A program made the translations under genes and the position numbers. Shown here piece after piece: positions 1-5,870 of a stretch of 8,251 bases of DNA. The stretch comes from an uncultured Lachnospiraceae bacterium (GTDB lineage: Bacteria > Bacillota > Clostridia > Lachnospirales > Lachnospiraceae). The stretch lies in assembly GCA_900554925.1 (NCBI GenBank), contig USJG01000103.1:1-8251 (forward strand), written 5' to 3'. The notes beneath the pieces were generated by a model, which worked only from the letters and a program-made list of their open reading frames with translations, did not search any database and had not been told where the DNA came from. Numbering within the stretch: position 1 is the first letter of the stretch; each line of letters opens with the position of its first letter.

Positions 1-1839
1 CTCTGTTTGTGTCTGGAGCTGGATCCCCGTCTGGTAAAGCCTGGGCTCTTCTCCCTTCGCTGTAAGTTCCGCCCTTCTGCTATAGTCTGCCTTCCCCTCA
101 CTGTCAATTACAAAATCGGGCACTACTGCCTCCAGATCCTGTGTATGCCAGAAGGCAAGACGGCCATTGCCCTGGTCAAAGGTTCCGTTATAAACCAGAT
201 GCCCGCCTCTAAGGGGAGTCTTTATCATATCATCATCAACGCCGCCCTGTGTATTTACAAGGGTAACGCTGACATTGCCGATCCATACGCTTCCGGTATC
301 CTTTCCTATATTAAATTCCAGTCTGGCTGTGGGATCGGTAACACTGTTCATCTTAAAGGTAAAGCTATAGCTTTCTGTTTCTTCCTTTACCCTGGCTTCA
401 TAAGTGGCATATTTTACCCAGCTGTTATCCCCGTCGCCGCTTGGAGATACCACGAAGGAACGTTCTTTGGAAGCTTTTGCGTCAAAGCTTACCTGATAGG
501 TGTAGCCTTCTATCACCGGCAGATGCTGAATGAGCTGCACGGAATAGGTCTGATTTCCCGGGGAGGTAATATCAACTCTCGCAAAGCTCCCTTCGGCAAG
601 CTCCTCCACCGACGCGCTGGCTGCGCCTCCGAAATTACCTACCGCAAACTGCCAGTCCTTATTTTCAGGTATGATTCCGGTGTCAGTATTTTTGATAGCC
701 TCCGTATTCATTGTTGCAAACTCCCGGTCTGCAATAAACTCCCCATCTGTATAGCTTTCTGCGTAAGCGGCAAACCCCTCCGTATCCAAGGTATCATTAA
801 CTGATTTTTCTTCTGCTGCTTTATATCCTTCTTCTTTTTGATAAACCCGTACAAAATCCACTTCCATCTGTGCTGGAAATTCCGCGTTTCTCACATTGGC
901 CTCCGGATCATAGGTTCCCCCTACAGCCAGATCCAGCAAAATGTAGAAAGGCACATCATAAGGAGCCGGACTGGTATATTCTGTAGCACTTACCTTTCCC
1001 TGACTGAACCACTTGTCCAAAGTAAAATAGCACTCATCATCCACATACCAGCGCATAACGCCGGGTTCCCATTCCAGACTGTACACATGAAAATCCGTAA
1101 TGTCAGTTTCTTCCGGGAAAATATAATCCTTCGTTTTGTAGGTATTGTCCGGCCATACTTTTCCAAAATGCAGAGTGCCTCCTACCATTTGGGGCAGTCT
1201 GCCTCTTGCCTCCATAATATCAATTTCACCGGAAGCCGCCCAGCCCCCGTAAATACTCTCATCCACCGGAAGCATCCAGAAGGCCGGCCAGATTCCTTCT
1301 CCCTCCGGCATCCTGATTCTGGCTTCTATCCTCCCATAAGTAACGGAAAAAAGCTCTTCATTGTCCCTTGTCATGGTGCGGATACGCCCTGAGGTATAGT
1401 TCATTCCCTGATAAGGAGTATCCTCTTTGATTGCTGTAATGATCAGCTTTCCATCCTCCACCCGCACATTTTCCGCCCGGTCCGTATAATATTCAAGCTC
1501 CGAGTTTCCCCAGCCCTCAAGACCATATTCGGCGCCTGTTCCGTACTGATAATCCCATTTGGAAGTATCCAGACTGTTCCCGTCAAACTCATCATTCCAG
1601 ATCAGGGTAAGACCCTCCTTTGACCTGTCTGGCTTATCTACATATTCCTCCTGACTCTGCTCTCCTTCCCCGTCCTGCAGCTCCTCGTCAGGACGGTCAG
1701 CCGATTCTGCCGTCATCTGCTGGCCCGCCCCCTCACCGGCACTACTGCCGCAGGCGGTAAGTCCCGTCAGTATGCCTGCTGCCAGAACTGAAAATGCCAT
1801 ACCTCCCAAAGTAATTTTCCTGTACTCTTTGCTTAACAT
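1..1839 (-). CDS. Secreted GH16 beta-glucanase lipoprotein with CBM4/9-like modules (3' end missing)
   Basis: This gene is read from ATG at 1839 and stays open for 613 codons to the window edge, so the C-terminus is missing. Residues 1-30 form a lipoprotein signal peptide ending in lipobox L27-T-A-C30. An acidic, Gln/Glu-rich linker (about 31-73) follows. The GH16 domain spans about 75-335, starting near WNDEFDG (W80) and ending at DFVRVY (328-333). Its catalytic motif E205-I-D207-I-M-E210 is intact, with E205 as expected nucleophile and E210 as acid/base. The inserted Met gives the ExDxxE form typical of laminarinase-type GH16 enzymes. Residues about 375-530 look like a CBM4/9 beta-sandwich. 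A second such module begins at Y550-N-G-T-F-D and is cut off. The likely role is cell-surface cleavage of beta-1,3 or mixed beta-1,3/1,4-glucans, but the substrate is inferred from family only. A strong AGGGAGGG ribosome site lies 7 nt before the ATG. Confidence 0.93.
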   Translation of the reverse strand, partial: MLSKEYRKITLGGMAFSVLAAGILTGLTACGSSAGEGAGQQMTAESADRPDEELQDGEGEQSQEEYVDKPDRSKEGLTLIWNDEFDGNSLDTSKWDYQYGTGAEYGLEGWGNSELEYYTDRAENVRVEDGKLIITAIKEDTPYQGMNYTSGRIRTMTRDNEELFSVTYGRIEARIRMPEGEGIWPAFWMLPVDESIYGGWAASGEIDIMEARGRLPQMVGGTLHFGKVWPDNTYKTKDYIFPEETDITDFHVYSLEWEPGVMRWYVDDECYFTLDKWFSQGKVSATEYTSPAPYDVPFYILLDLAVGGTYDPEANVRNAEFPAQMEVDFVRVYQKEEGYKAAEEKSVNDTLDTEGFAAYAESYTDGEFIADREFATMNTEAIKNTDTGIIPENKDWQFAVGNFGGAASASVEELAEGSFARVDITSPGNQTYSVQLIQHLPVIEGYTYQVSFDAKASKERSFVVSPSGDGDNSWVKYATYEARVKEETESYSFTFKMNSVTDPTARLEFNIGKDTGSVWIGNVSVTLVNTQGGVDDDMIKTPLRGGHLVYNGTFDQGNGRLAFWHTQDLEAVVPDFVIDSEGKADYSRRAELTAKGEEPRLYQTGIQLQTQTE

Positions 1840-1869
1840 ATGTCTGCCCTCCCTGCAAATGTTACTTTT

Positions 1870-1878
1870 ACTATAGCA
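1870..1878 (-). promoter_or_regulatory. Candidate extended -10 promoter of the GH16 gene
   Basis: Read on the minus strand, TGC followed by TATAGT forms an extended -10 element (TGn plus five of six TATAAT bases), about 30 bp before the GH16 start codon. The hexamer 17 bp upstream is CGAAAG, a poor -35, so the call rests on the extended -10 alone. I found no convincing terminator between lysR and this gene, so some read-through is possible. Confidence 0.4.
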
Positions 1879-1929
1879 AAAACATTGGCAGGCTTTCGGT
1901 AAGAAAATTACTAAAAGCGTTTCAAAATT

Positions 1930-2850
1930 TTATTTTTCCTGCTGAATCTGGCTGTCCCTGAATTTCTTAATTTCCTCCAGATATTTGCAGCCCAGCGGAC
2001 TGATTGCGGCCCCTTTCCGTTTCAGGTACCCGATAGTCATGATTTCCTCCGACTTCAGCTTTACCGCGCAATAATCAGAGCCGTTTAAACTTTCACAGAT
2101 AATGCCGGAACACAGGGTATATCCGTTCAGCCCCACCATCAGATTCAGCAGCGTCGCCCTGTCATTGGCCTTGATCAACTGTTTATAGGCATAAGTACTT
2201 AATACCTCCTCCGCAAAATAAAAGGAATTATTCACCCCCTGTTCAAAAGACAGGCATGGGTACTCATCCAGCTCCTCAAGGCTGACCTCTTCCCTGGCTG
2301 CCAGCGGATGGCCTTTCCACATATAAGCATAAATACCGCATTTGAGTATTTCATGGAATTCCAGTTCGGATTCCCTGAAAAGCTTCGTCAGCACTGCTCT
2401 GTTAAAATCATTCAGATAAAGAATCCCTATCTCGCTCCTGAAATTCTTAACATCTTCTATCACTTCATAGGTCTTTGTCTCATGGACTGCAAACTCATAC
2501 TCGTCCATGCCAAACTGCTTCACCATCTCCACAAAAGCTTTTACCGCAAAGGTATAATGCTGCATGGAAACACTGAAACGCTTTTTACTGTTTTTCTTCT
2601 CTATGTATCTGTCCTCCAGCAGCCGGTACTGCTGCTCTACCTGCCTTGCATACCCCAGAAATTCTTCTCCCTCAGGAGTGATCTTAACTCCCCGGTTGCT
2701 TCTGTTAAACAGCGTAATTCCTATCTCCTCTTCCAGCTCCTTTATGGCCTGGGACAGACTGGGCTGAGCGATAAAAAGGGTTCTTGCCGCTTCATTCATA
2801 GAGTGGGTATCTGCAATTGCAATCACATATTTTAACTGGGTCAGCGTCAT
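1930..2850 (-). CDS. LysR-family transcriptional regulator, MtaR/CpsY-like
   Basis: This is a 306-residue LysR-type regulator from ATG at 2850, the usual family length. That start is chosen because GAGG sits 6 nt before it and the LysR fold begins at once (MTLTQLKYV). The frame is open upstream to an ATG at 2937, but that would add 29 non-family residues and overlap metQ. The N-terminal winged helix-turn-helix covers about 1-65, with the recognition helix around A28-Q-P-S-L-S-Q-A. A linker helix (66-90) and an effector-binding domain (about 91-295) follow. Segments RFSVSMQHY (91-99), DVKNFRSEIG (133-142), NNSFYF (207-212) and DRATLLNLM (230-238) recall the streptococcal MtaR/CpsY group, which controls methionine uptake. 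That match is from memory, not a search. Its place directly after metQ supports a role as metQ regulator. The LysR assignment is firm; the effector is not known. Confidence 0.93.
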   Translation of the reverse strand: MTLTQLKYVIAIADTHSMNEAARTLFIAQPSLSQAIKELEEEIGITLFNRSNRGVKITPEGEEFLGYARQVEQQYRLLEDRYIEKKNSKKRFSVSMQHYTFAVKAFVEMVKQFGMDEYEFAVHETKTYEVIEDVKNFRSEIGILYLNDFNRAVLTKLFRESELEFHEILKCGIYAYMWKGHPLAAREEVSLEELDEYPCLSFEQGVNNSFYFAEEVLSTYAYKQLIKANDRATLLNLMVGLNGYTLCSGIICESLNGSDYCAVKLKSEEIMTIGYLKRKGAAISPLGCKYLEEIKKFRDSQIQQEK

Positions 2851-2866
2851 GTTTTTCCTCATTTCC

Positions 2867-2898
2867 AAAAACAACCCCGGAACCTCAATTCCAGGGCT
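2867..2898 (-). terminator. Terminator-like hairpin between metQ and lysR
   Basis: On the minus strand, arm AGCCCTGGAA and arm TTCCGGGGTT can form a 10-bp stem (two G-U pairs) around the 6-nt loop TTGAGG. A G and five Ts follow. This fits an intrinsic terminator for metQ, whose stop codon is about 30 bp upstream. It also lies within the predicted 5' leader of lysR, so it may have a second role there. Confidence 0.65.
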
Positions 2899-2908
2899 GT
2901 ATAAAATC

Positions 2909-2937
2909 ATTATAAACGGTTTCTTTACATTATTCAA
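2909..2937 (-). promoter_or_regulatory. Promoter of the lysR gene, overlapping the metQ 3' end
   Basis: The minus strand carries TTGAAT (2937-2932), a 17-bp spacer and a perfect TATAAT (2914-2909). The -35 lies over the last codons and stop of metQ. The predicted start point is near 2902, giving a leader of about 50 nt that contains the hairpin at 2867-2898. Confidence 0.6.
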
Positions 2938-3745
2938 AAGGGATTACTGCTCCGTCATAGGTTTCCGTAATATAATTCCTGATATCGTCAGATTTCAGCA
3001 CTTCCACCAGCGCTTTGATCTTTTCTGCATCTTCACTGCCTTCTTTTACAGCAATAACATTTACATAGGTTTTCGCGGCTTCTGAATCAGAGCTTTCATA
3101 GGCAAGGGCATCCTTTGCTACGGAGTATCCGGCTTCCAGCGCGTAGTTTCCGTTCAGGACCACAAAGGCAACTTCGCCTGCAACTCTGGGCACCTGTGCC
3201 GCTTCCAGCTCAACGATCTCAAGATTATAAGGATTTTCTTCAATATCATTTACCGTAGCTTCAAGTCCTGCGCCATCTTTTAGTGTGATAAGTCCGTTAT
3301 CCTGCAATAACAAAAGGGCTCTTGCTTCATTGGTAGTATCATTGGGAACCGCTACGCTGTCGCCCTCTGCAATATCGCTTAAGCTGCTCTTTGTTCCGGG
3401 ATAAATTCCAAAAGGCTCATAATGGATGCCGCCTGCATTTACAAGGTGCGTGCCTTTTTCTGCATTGAAGCTTTCAAGATAGGGAATGTGCTGGAAGTAG
3501 TTGGCGTCAAAATCACCGCTTTCCACCACTTCATTGGGCTGTACATAGTCGTCAAATACCGTTACCTGCAAATCATATCCTTTTGCCTCAAGCAAGGGTT
3601 TGGCCTGCTCAAGAATCTCTGCATGGGGTGTAGCAGAGGCTGCCACCTTGATCACCCCGTCGTCTGCATTTTCCTTGCTGCCGCATCCTGCAAGGGCTCC
3701 CACAAGAAATGTTCCTGTTAAAAGCAACGCAAAAATCTTTTTCAT
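2930..3745 (-). CDS. metQ: MetQ, methionine-binding lipoprotein of an ABC importer
   Basis: This is a 271-residue substrate-binding lipoprotein of the MetQ/NlpA family, full length. It would be anchored outside the membrane and deliver methionine to the MetNI permease/ATPase. The signal peptide ends in lipobox L18-A-G-C21. Family hallmarks follow in order: K33VAASATPHAEIL near the N-terminus, the FDANYFQHIPYL segment (79-90), YEPFG (109-113), the ligand-contacting PNDTTNEARALLLL stretch (134-147) and NGNYA (198-202). A strong AAGGAGG ribosome site lies 9 nt before the ATG. The oddity is that neither metN nor metI is adjacent: downstream is a LysR regulator and upstream an unrelated exporter. 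It therefore presumably works with a MetNI pair encoded elsewhere. The leader is only about 44 nt, too short for a SAM riboswitch or T-box, so control is probably by a protein. Binding of a related ligand such as methionine sulfoxide or a dipeptide cannot be excluded. Confidence 0.95.
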   Translation of the reverse strand: MKKIFALLLTGTFLVGALAGCGSKENADDGVIKVAASATPHAEILEQAKPLLEAKGYDLQVTVFDDYVQPNEVVESGDFDANYFQHIPYLESFNAEKGTHLVNAGGIHYEPFGIYPGTKSSLSDIAEGDSVAVPNDTTNEARALLLLQDNGLITLKDGAGLEATVNDIEENPYNLEIVELEAAQVPRVAGEVAFVVLNGNYALEAGYSVAKDALAYESSDSEAAKTYVNVIAVKEGSEDAEKIKALVEVLKSDDIRNYITETYDGAVIPFE

Positions 3746-3754
3746 AATACTTCT

Positions 3755-3761
3755 CCTCCTT
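3755..3761 (-). promoter_or_regulatory. Ribosome binding site of metQ
   Basis: The minus strand reads AAGGAGG, a near-perfect Shine-Dalgarno sequence, 9 nt upstream of the metQ ATG. It fixes the metQ start. Confidence 0.85.
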
Positions 3762-3795
3762 AAGTGTTTCCAATCTTTATTTGTTCAATGAAGTG

Positions 3796-3825
3796 AGTAT
3801 AGCATTACTTTTTCCATTTGTACAA
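3796..3825 (-). promoter_or_regulatory. Candidate metQ promoter with weak -35 and extended -10
   Basis: The minus strand has TATACT (3801-3796) preceded by TGC, an extended -10. An 18-bp spacer separates it from a weak -35, TTGTAC (3825-3820). The predicted start point is near 3789. A strong -10 with a poor -35 is typical of LysR-activated promoters, and two dyads (3816-3834 and 3847-3863) lie where such a regulator would bind. Confidence 0.55.
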
Positions 3826-3834
3826 TATATAAAT
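3816..3834. promoter_or_regulatory. AT-rich imperfect dyad over the metQ -35
   Basis: The plus strand reads ATTTGTACAATATATAAAT. The 7-bp arms match at six of seven positions around a 5-bp centre. Its centre is near -36 of the predicted metQ start point, the usual place of the LysR activation half-site. Being AT-rich, it could also arise by chance. Confidence 0.3.
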
Positions 3835-3846
3835 TTTCTGATTGGC

Positions 3847-3863
3847 TATAGTCTGCTCCTATA
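3847..3863. promoter_or_regulatory. Candidate MET-box-like LysR operator upstream of metQ
   Basis: The plus strand reads TATAGTCTGCTCCTATA, a 17-bp inverted repeat with perfect TATAG/CTATA arms. It matches the streptococcal MtaR MET-box as I recall it (TATAGTTTnAAACTATA) at 12 of 16 defined positions, including all ten outer bases. It is centred near -66 relative to the predicted metQ start point, the canonical LysR recognition position. It lies about 10 bp past the stop codon of the upstream exporter gene. Confidence 0.5.
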
Positions 3864-3872
3864 ACGCAGCAA

Positions 3873-5870
3873 TTAATCCAGTTCACTCAGCCCGGTGTAA
3901 AGCTCATAGTACCGTCCCTTTTGTGCCAGCAGGTCATCATGATCGCCGCGCTCAATGATTTCCCCGTTTTCAAGAACCATGATCGCATTGGCGTTGCGCA
4001 CGGTGGAGAGTCTGTGTGCAATTACCAGTGTGGTCCTTGTGGCCATCAGGCGGTCCATGCCCTTTTCAATATGCTTTTCGGTTCTGGTATCTACAGAGCT
4101 GGTGGCCTCATCCAAAATCAGGATGGGCGCTTTGGAAATGGCTGCTCTGGCAATGTTGATAAGCTGTCTCTGCCCCTGACTTAAATTGGCACCGTCTCCC
4201 TCCAACATCGTATCATATCCATGCTCAAGACGCATGATAAAGGAATGGGCGCTGGCAGTTCTGGCAGCCTGCTCCACCTCTTCATCTGTTGCATCCAGCC
4301 TGCCATAGCGGATATTCTCACGGACAGTACCCGTAAACAAATGGGTGTCCTGGAGTACCATGGCAATATTTCTTCTGAGGGAATCCCTTTCCAGTTCTGT
4401 GATCGGAATATTATCAATGGTGATCGTGCCCTTATCAATGTCATAAAATCTGTTGATCAGATTGGTAATAGTTGTTTTCCCGGCACCTGTAGACCCTACA
4501 AAGGCAATCTTCTGCCCCGGTTTTGCGTACAGGGAAATATTTTTAAGGATCACCTTATCCGGATTATAGCCAAAGGTTACATCTGTAAGGGTCACTGCTC
4601 CCTTCACTTCTTTATAATAATAATTTTCATCCTGTTTTACTACCGTATCCATAAAGCCTTCTTCCCTGACAACCGGACTTTCCTTAGGGATCGCATAAAG
4701 GCTCCTGTCTGGATCCTCCTCCGTTATGATGCGCACCGCATTCTCAGAATCTTCTGCTTCAGGCGCTTCATCCATTACGGAAAAGACACGTTCCGCACCG
4801 GCCAGTGCGGAAAAAATCGTATTTACCTGCATGGCCACCTCGTTAATAGGGCGTGAAAACTGTCGGGAATAGTTTACAAAAACAGCAAAGCCTCCCAGGT
4901 CAAAGCCGCGAAGCACGCAGAGGATACCGCCGATGCATGCTGTAAGCGAATAGCTCACCTGGCTTAGCCCGTTCATGATCGGTCCCATAATACCGCCAAA
5001 AAACTGAGCTTTGATCAGCTTTCCTTTCAGGTCGGTATTCAGATACTCAAATTCTTCCCTGGCATCTTCCTCGTGGTTAAATACCTTGACCACCTTCTGT
5101 CCGCTGACTGTTTCTTCAATATAACCATTTAAAGTACCGATTGCCGCCTGCTGGGCCTGATAATATTTCCGGCTCCTTTTGCCTACCTGCTGCACTGCTT
5201 TTATCATAATGGGTATCATAACCACAGTAATGAGGGTCAGCCACACATTGGTATACAGCATCAGGGAAAATGTACCGATAATACTGATCGTTCCCGATAT
5301 GAGCTGCACTACGGTATTGTTCAGCATTTCGCCTACCGCGTCCACATCGTTGGTAAAGCGGCTCATCACATCACCGTGATTATTGGTATCATAATATCTC
5401 ACCGGAAGCTTCTGAAGCTTTCCAAACAGGTCGTTGCGAAGCTTACAGATAGCGTCCTGGGAAACCGTGACCATGATCCTCTGCTGTAAATACTGGGCCA
5501 GGATACCCACCAGATAAATACACATCATAGTCAGAATCCCTTTTAAAAGAAAGGCCACGCTTCCCCCTTCGGAAGTCAGTCCATTAATAATTGGCCTGAG
5601 CATATAGGAACCGGCAAGGTTGGCAGACGTGCCTCCTACCACGCAAAGGCATACCACTGCCAGCTTCCACTTGTCCCTGGAAATATAACTAAACAGTCTC
5701 CCTACGGTTTTTTTCACATTTTTCGGTTTTCCGCCGGCCATACCCTTCTGTCTGCGGCTTCCCGGACCTTTGGGTCTTCCCCCCATTCCCCCGGCAATAA
5801 TTCCATCCTCCGCAGGATTCAGCCTGCTCTCATATTTTTTCTGCAAATATATAAGTTTTTCCTGCTTCAC
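3873..5870 (-). CDS. ABC exporter half-transporter, catalytic-site (canonical Walker B) subunit
   Basis: This 665-residue half-transporter fuses a six-helix membrane domain (about 65-345) to a C-terminal ATPase domain (about 425-655). Visible motifs are A-loop Y435, Walker A G459-STGAGK-T466, Q-loop Q507, signature L563-S-Q-G-Q567, Walker B I583LILD587 with catalytic E588, and switch H619. The Walker B and switch residues are canonical, but the signature is LSQGQ instead of LSGGQ. The partner gene upstream has the opposite pattern, so this should be the hydrolysis-competent half of a heterodimer like LmrCD, EfrAB, BmrCD or TM287/288. The start is GTG at 5870, overlapping the partner's stop as GTGA. 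A perfect AAGGAGGT site (5880-5887) with 9-nt spacing supports it. Two oddities: a Gly/Arg/Lys-rich N-terminal extension (about 23-54) and a roughly 55-residue acidic linker (about 368-422) between the membrane and ATPase domains. The substrate cannot be read from sequence. Confidence 0.95.
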   Translation of the reverse strand: MKQEKLIYLQKKYESRLNPAEDGIIAGGMGGRPKGPGSRRQKGMAGGKPKNVKKTVGRLFSYISRDKWKLAVVCLCVVGGTSANLAGSYMLRPIINGLTSEGGSVAFLLKGILTMMCIYLVGILAQYLQQRIMVTVSQDAICKLRNDLFGKLQKLPVRYYDTNNHGDVMSRFTNDVDAVGEMLNNTVVQLISGTISIIGTFSLMLYTNVWLTLITVVMIPIMIKAVQQVGKRSRKYYQAQQAAIGTLNGYIEETVSGQKVVKVFNHEEDAREEFEYLNTDLKGKLIKAQFFGGIMGPIMNGLSQVSYSLTACIGGILCVLRGFDLGGFAVFVNYSRQFSRPINEVAMQVNTIFSALAGAERVFSVMDEAPEAEDSENAVRIITEEDPDRSLYAIPKESPVVREEGFMDTVVKQDENYYYKEVKGAVTLTDVTFGYNPDKVILKNISLYAKPGQKIAFVGSTGAGKTTITNLINRFYDIDKGTITIDNIPITELERDSLRRNIAMVLQDTHLFTGTVRENIRYGRLDATDEEVEQAARTASAHSFIMRLEHGYDTMLEGDGANLSQGQRQLINIARAAISKAPILILDEATSSVDTRTEKHIEKGMDRLMATRTTLVIAHRLSTVRNANAIMVLENGEIIERGDHDDLLAQKGRYYELYTGLSELD

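Noticed and set aside
7..1392. Two long plus-strand open frames (7-804 and 838-1392)
   Set aside because: They are antisense to the GH16 gene, whose minus-strand frame shows clear family motifs and a signal peptide. The plus-strand proteins show no recognisable domain, and neither frame has a convincing ribosome site.
1880..1929. Terminator after lysR
   Set aside because: The possible stem (CTTT/AAAG plus GTAA/TTAC with an internal mismatch) is AT-rich and weak, and the only T-run lies about 12 nt further on.
2850..2937. 29-residue N-terminal extension of the LysR protein from an ATG at 2937
   Set aside because: It would overlap the metQ stop and run through the promoter and hairpin, and adds residues foreign to the family. 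ATG 2850 has GAGG 6 nt upstream and gives a normal 306-residue protein.
3746..3872. Riboswitch or T-box before metQ
   Set aside because: The predicted leader is about 44 nt and has no room for a SAM riboswitch or T-box, and no conserved core of either is visible.
3835..3872. Terminator after the exporter operon
   Set aside because: Only weak 4-5 bp stems (CTGC/GCAG and TATAG/CTATA) occur and no U-run follows. Read-through into metQ cannot be excluded, but no terminator can be called.
4181..4444. 87-residue minus-strand open frame inside the second exporter gene
   Set aside because: It lies in another frame over the conserved ATPase motifs and its translation looks random.
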